From positions 1 to 33,290 of the forward strand of contig JANYFB010000014.1 in assembly GCA_025362955.1 (NCBI GenBank): a DNA stretch of 33,290 bases, in the 5' to 3' direction. Each line of letters begins with the position of its first letter. Position 1 is the stretch's first letter. This DNA comes from Akkermansiaceae bacterium (GTDB lineage Bacteria > Verrucomicrobiota > Verrucomicrobiia > Verrucomicrobiales > Akkermansiaceae). The position numbers were made by a program, and so were the translations under genes. Under the pieces are notes generated by a model, which was given only the letters and a program-made list of their open reading frames with translations, did no database searches and was not told where the DNA came from. This document shows positions 31,056-33,290 of this stretch, in pieces.

Positions 31056-32738
31056 TCAGCGGGTCCAATTTTTCGCCCCCCGGCTCTTGCTCTTCATCAC
31101 GACCGATCGCTTTTTCGCCGCAGGCTCCGACGCTGGCTTCACCGCCGCTTTCACGGGGACTTTTGCCACCGTTTTCGCAGGCGTCTGCGCGGCCTTTTTC
31201 ATCTTGCCAACCAGCAGGCTCTTTCCGGTCATCTGCTTCGGCTGGGCCAATCCTAACATTTCCAGCAGGGTCGGAGCCACATCAGCGAGAATGCCGTCCC
31301 TCACGGTGTAATCCGCCGAATCCGCAGCGACGTAAAAGATGTGGACGAGATTGGTCGTGTGTGCGGTGTTCGGCGAACCGTCGGGATTCCGCATGTATTC
31401 GCAATTTCCATGATCGGCGGTGATGAGGAGCTTGCCGCCGAGACGCAGGGTTTCTTGAACGATGGTTTTCACATCGGCATCGATGACTTCGCAGGCTTTA
31501 ACCGCCGCTTCGACGACTCCGGTGTGGCCGACCATGTCCGGGTTGGCGAAATTCAGGATGACCATGTCATAGTCTTTAAGCTTGGCGACGACGGTATCCG
31601 TAACCTGTTGGGCGCTCATTTCCGGCTTGAAATCATAGGTCGGCACGTCCTTGGGCGAAGGGATGATGAAGCGGTCTTCGCCTGAGTAGGCCACCTCTTC
31701 GCCGCCGTTGAAGAAGTAGGTGACGTGCGGGTATTTCTCCGTTTCGGCAATCCGCATCTGGGTCATGCCGGCGTCGGCGACCGTTTGGCCGAGCACCCTA
31801 TCGAGCGTCTGCGCGGAAAAAATTTCCGGGCAGTCGTATTTCTCGTCATATTGGGTGAGGGTAACGAAATGAACCTTCGGAGTGACCTCGCGGTCGAAGC
31901 CATCGAAGTCCGGATGGAGAAACGCTTCCGACAGCTCGCGCGCGCGGTCGGAGCGGAAATTAAAGAATAAAACCACATCGCCATCGCGGACGCGTTGGGT
32001 GTCCGGCTCGTTGAAGATCAACGGCGGCATGAATTCGTCGGTCTTATCGAGCCGGTAGTAGTCGGCCACGGCCTCGCTCGCGAGGACATCGCGCTGCTCG
32101 CCTTTTCCTAACACTATGGCATCCCAGGCGAGTTTCACCCGGTCCCAGCGTTTGTCGCGATCCATGGCGAAATAGCGACCGATGACGGTGGCGACGTGAG
32201 CACCGCACTTGGCCGCCTCATCCTCCACTTTCGCAAGATAACCTTGCCCACCTGTGGGAGAAGTGTCGCGACCGTCGGTGATCGCATGGATGAAGATGTC
32301 TTTCACGCCCGCTTTTTTCGCCAGTTTCACCATGGCGATGAGCTGGTCCTGATGGCTGTGCACGCCGCCTTCGGAAACAAGACCGATGAAATGCAGGCGA
32401 CTGGCCTTGGCTTTTTCCAACGCGTCGACAAATACGGGATTCTTCGCGAGCGTTCCCTCTTCAATCGCCTTGTTAATGCGGGTAAGGTCCTGATAGACGA
32501 TGCGCCCGGCACCGAGATTGAGATGGCCGACTTCGGAGTTGCCCATTTGGCCGGGAGGCAGTCCGACATCGAGTCCAGAGGCGCTGAGGAAGCCCTTCGG
32601 GTAAGACTTAAACATCGCTTCGTGAAAGGGAGTCTTCGCGAGCAGCGTCGCATTTCCATCCTTGACGGCGGTTTCTTTTCCGCCGGGATTTACACCCCAG
32701 CCGTCGCGAATGATGAGCACTACAGGTTTCTTAGCCAT
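31056..32738 (-). CDS. gpmI: 2,3-bisphosphoglycerate-independent phosphoglycerate mutase
   Basis: This glycolytic enzyme interconverts 3- and 2-phosphoglycerate using two Mn ions. Asp12 (IIRDGWGVNP) and the phosphorylated Ser68 (GQMGNSEVGHLNLGAGR) are present, as are VHSHQDQL, the GRDTSPTGG loop, FNFRSDRAREL, NFANPDMVGHTG and TADHGNCE. The core ends near residue 509. The last ~50 residues are a Lys/Ala/Pro-rich, strongly basic extension ending KNWTR, not part of normal GpmI. It begins a minus-strand run with the hypothetical and PNP. Confidence 0.95.
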   Translation of the reverse strand: MAKKPVVLIIRDGWGVNPGGKETAVKDGNATLLAKTPFHEAMFKSYPKGFLSASGLDVGLPPGQMGNSEVGHLNLGAGRIVYQDLTRINKAIEEGTLAKNPVFVDALEKAKASRLHFIGLVSEGGVHSHQDQLIAMVKLAKKAGVKDIFIHAITDGRDTSPTGGQGYLAKVEDEAAKCGAHVATVIGRYFAMDRDKRWDRVKLAWDAIVLGKGEQRDVLASEAVADYYRLDKTDEFMPPLIFNEPDTQRVRDGDVVLFFNFRSDRARELSEAFLHPDFDGFDREVTPKVHFVTLTQYDEKYDCPEIFSAQTLDRVLGQTVADAGMTQMRIAETEKYPHVTYFFNGGEEVAYSGEDRFIIPSPKDVPTYDFKPEMSAQQVTDTVVAKLKDYDMVILNFANPDMVGHTGVVEAAVKACEVIDADVKTIVQETLRLGGKLLITADHGNCEYMRNPDGSPNTAHTTNLVHIFYVAADSADYTVRDGILADVAPTLLEMLGLAQPKQMTGKSLLVGKMKKAAQTPAKTVAKVPVKAAVKPASEPAAKKRSVVMKSKSRGAKNWTR

Positions 32739-32897
32739 GACGGTGTGGATTTACCCTTCCCGAGGGCGGCGGGCAAGCTTTGCAAAGAGTCAAATGTTTC
32801 CGGTTTGAGAAAAACATGGCGGCCCGCAGACTCGCCGCGCTAGCCGGCACCTCGATCTCACGCCACGAGATGCACGGTTCAGAACTTAACGCCGTAG

Positions 32898-32959
32898 CAC
32901 CCGGAGGGCCACACGACTTCGATGTGGACGACACGAACGCCGTTGTCAAAGCGCGGAAA
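32898..32959. repeat. Direct repeat, copy 1
   Basis: Bases 32912-32959 match 33243-33290 perfectly over 48 bases; upstream 32898-32911 matches with a different G-run length (aggg versus gggggg). The spacing is 331 bases. Confidence 0.85.
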
Positions 32960-33002
32960 CATGGTGCGTGACAAAGAACGGCAAGCACGATCCCAAGGCG
33001 CT

Positions 33003-33029
33003 ATGAGGCCGAAGGTTTGTAGGCCTCAT
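33003..33029. other. 8-bp perfect hairpin between the repeats
   Basis: atgaggcc (33003-33010) pairs with ggcctcat (33022-33029) over an 11-nt loop. It begins a GC-rich purine-biased stretch to ~33180 that may be a structured repeat. Confidence 0.5.
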
Positions 33030-33226
33030 GGACAGGAGCGAACGCGACGTGCCCCGCAGGGTGAGCAGCCGGGAGGAGGCTGCGAACCAAAGCAGCTTCG
33101 CGGCGGGCGGCGGTGAAGCGGAGCGTAACCGGAGGGGTGGAGCGACGATCTTTGAAGGGTGTAGCAGAAGCGGACTAACAGCGATCCGCCATGTTTTAAC
33201 ATTGAAATTCAAGGACCGACCCTAAA

Positions 33227-33290
33227 CACCCGGGGGGGGCCGCACGACTTCGATGTGGACGACACGAACGCCGTTGTCAAAGCGCGGAAA
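33227..33290. repeat. Direct repeat, copy 2 (runs into window edge)
   Basis: This is the second copy of the repeat at 32898-32959. The identity reaches the last base of the window, so the true length is unknown; a contig break at a repeat would look the same. Confidence 0.85.

Larger units (their letters stand above)
32739..33290. other. Region without convincing gene; repeats and hairpins
   Basis: The last 552 bases hold no gene I can support. Short frames on both strands cross the repeated part, for example 63 codons on plus at 32780 and 27 codons on minus at 32962-32879 (MFPRFDNGVRVVHIEVV), but none resembles a known family. The region carries a 48-bp direct repeat, an 8-bp-stem hairpin at 33003-33029 and a gcagcc/ggctgc hairpin at 33065-33083. 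A gene entering from the right edge on the minus strand cannot be excluded. Confidence 0.5.

Noticed and set aside
32780..32971. 63-codon plus-strand frame after gpmI
   Set aside because: No family resemblance, and its end is part of the 48-bp repeat that reads equally well on the other strand; treated as repeat, not gene.

Overview
The window looks like chromosome of a Verrucomicrobiota bacterium, probably Verrucomicrobiaceae/Luteolibacter-like. This is inferred from a PEP-CTERM exported protein, an SHD1-domain lipoprotein, a PuuD-like urate hydroxylase fused to cytochrome c, a zinc-ribbon Ser/Thr kinase with a single membrane span, GTG/TTG starts and the near absence of Shine-Dalgarno sequences. 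Most genes are housekeeping or conserved hypothetical genes in short operons on both strands.

Layout. 1-1832: 3' part of an RsuA-family pseudouridine synthase, then a PuuD/cytochrome c membrane protein. 1839-1911: a branched inverted repeat between convergent genes. 1944-8476: a membrane Ser/Thr kinase (minus), RluD with a coupled small gene, a remnant-like micro-ORF ending in a PEP-CTERM-type tail, a full PEP-CTERM protein, a thioredoxin-SHD1 lipoprotein and a helix-hairpin-helix/zinc-ribbon membrane protein. 8530-15076: valS, then a GH130-like/GT4 glycan operon. 15181-18878: a small exported protein, a three-gene cluster of Cys/Lys-rich precursor, DUF692 oxidase and DUF2063 partner (bufferin/Hvf type), a Gre-like factor and an ArsC/Spx-family protein. 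18985-22985: a CASTOR/POLLUX-type channel, a PHP histidinol phosphatase and a phosphate acetyltransferase.

The most striking object is a complete 2,592-bp transposon at 23028-25619. It has 17-bp perfect terminal inverted repeats (GGTAGTGGCCTGATTTG) and an 8-bp target duplication (GATAGTTT). It carries an IS1-like DDE transposase plus cargo that transposition would not obviously need: a coiled-coil/winged-helix protein, a 12-bp-stem hairpin, a 73-nt cloverleaf with tRNA geometry (anticodon CGA), a 95-aa protein overlapping the transposase stop, a dense run of stem-loops and a small membrane protein. It sits in what was probably an intergenic gap of roughly 90 bp between pta and an exported hypothetical gene.

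25670-32738: an exported hypothetical protein, a cell-wall amidase, NnrDE (NAD(P)HX repair), a P-II protein, purine nucleoside phosphorylase, a conserved hypothetical and cofactor-independent phosphoglycerate mutase with a Lys/Ala-rich tail. The last 550 bases hold no convincing gene but contain two copies of a 48-bp perfect direct repeat, 331 bp apart, the second running into the window edge, with hairpins between them.

How it works together: the precursor/DUF692/DUF2063 cluster is predicted to make a modified, copper-handling peptide; the GT4 and GH130 pair to build and trim a (manno)oligosaccharide; amidase, NnrDE, P-II, PNP and GpmI are general cell physiology. All calls rest on reading the sequence, with no database search.
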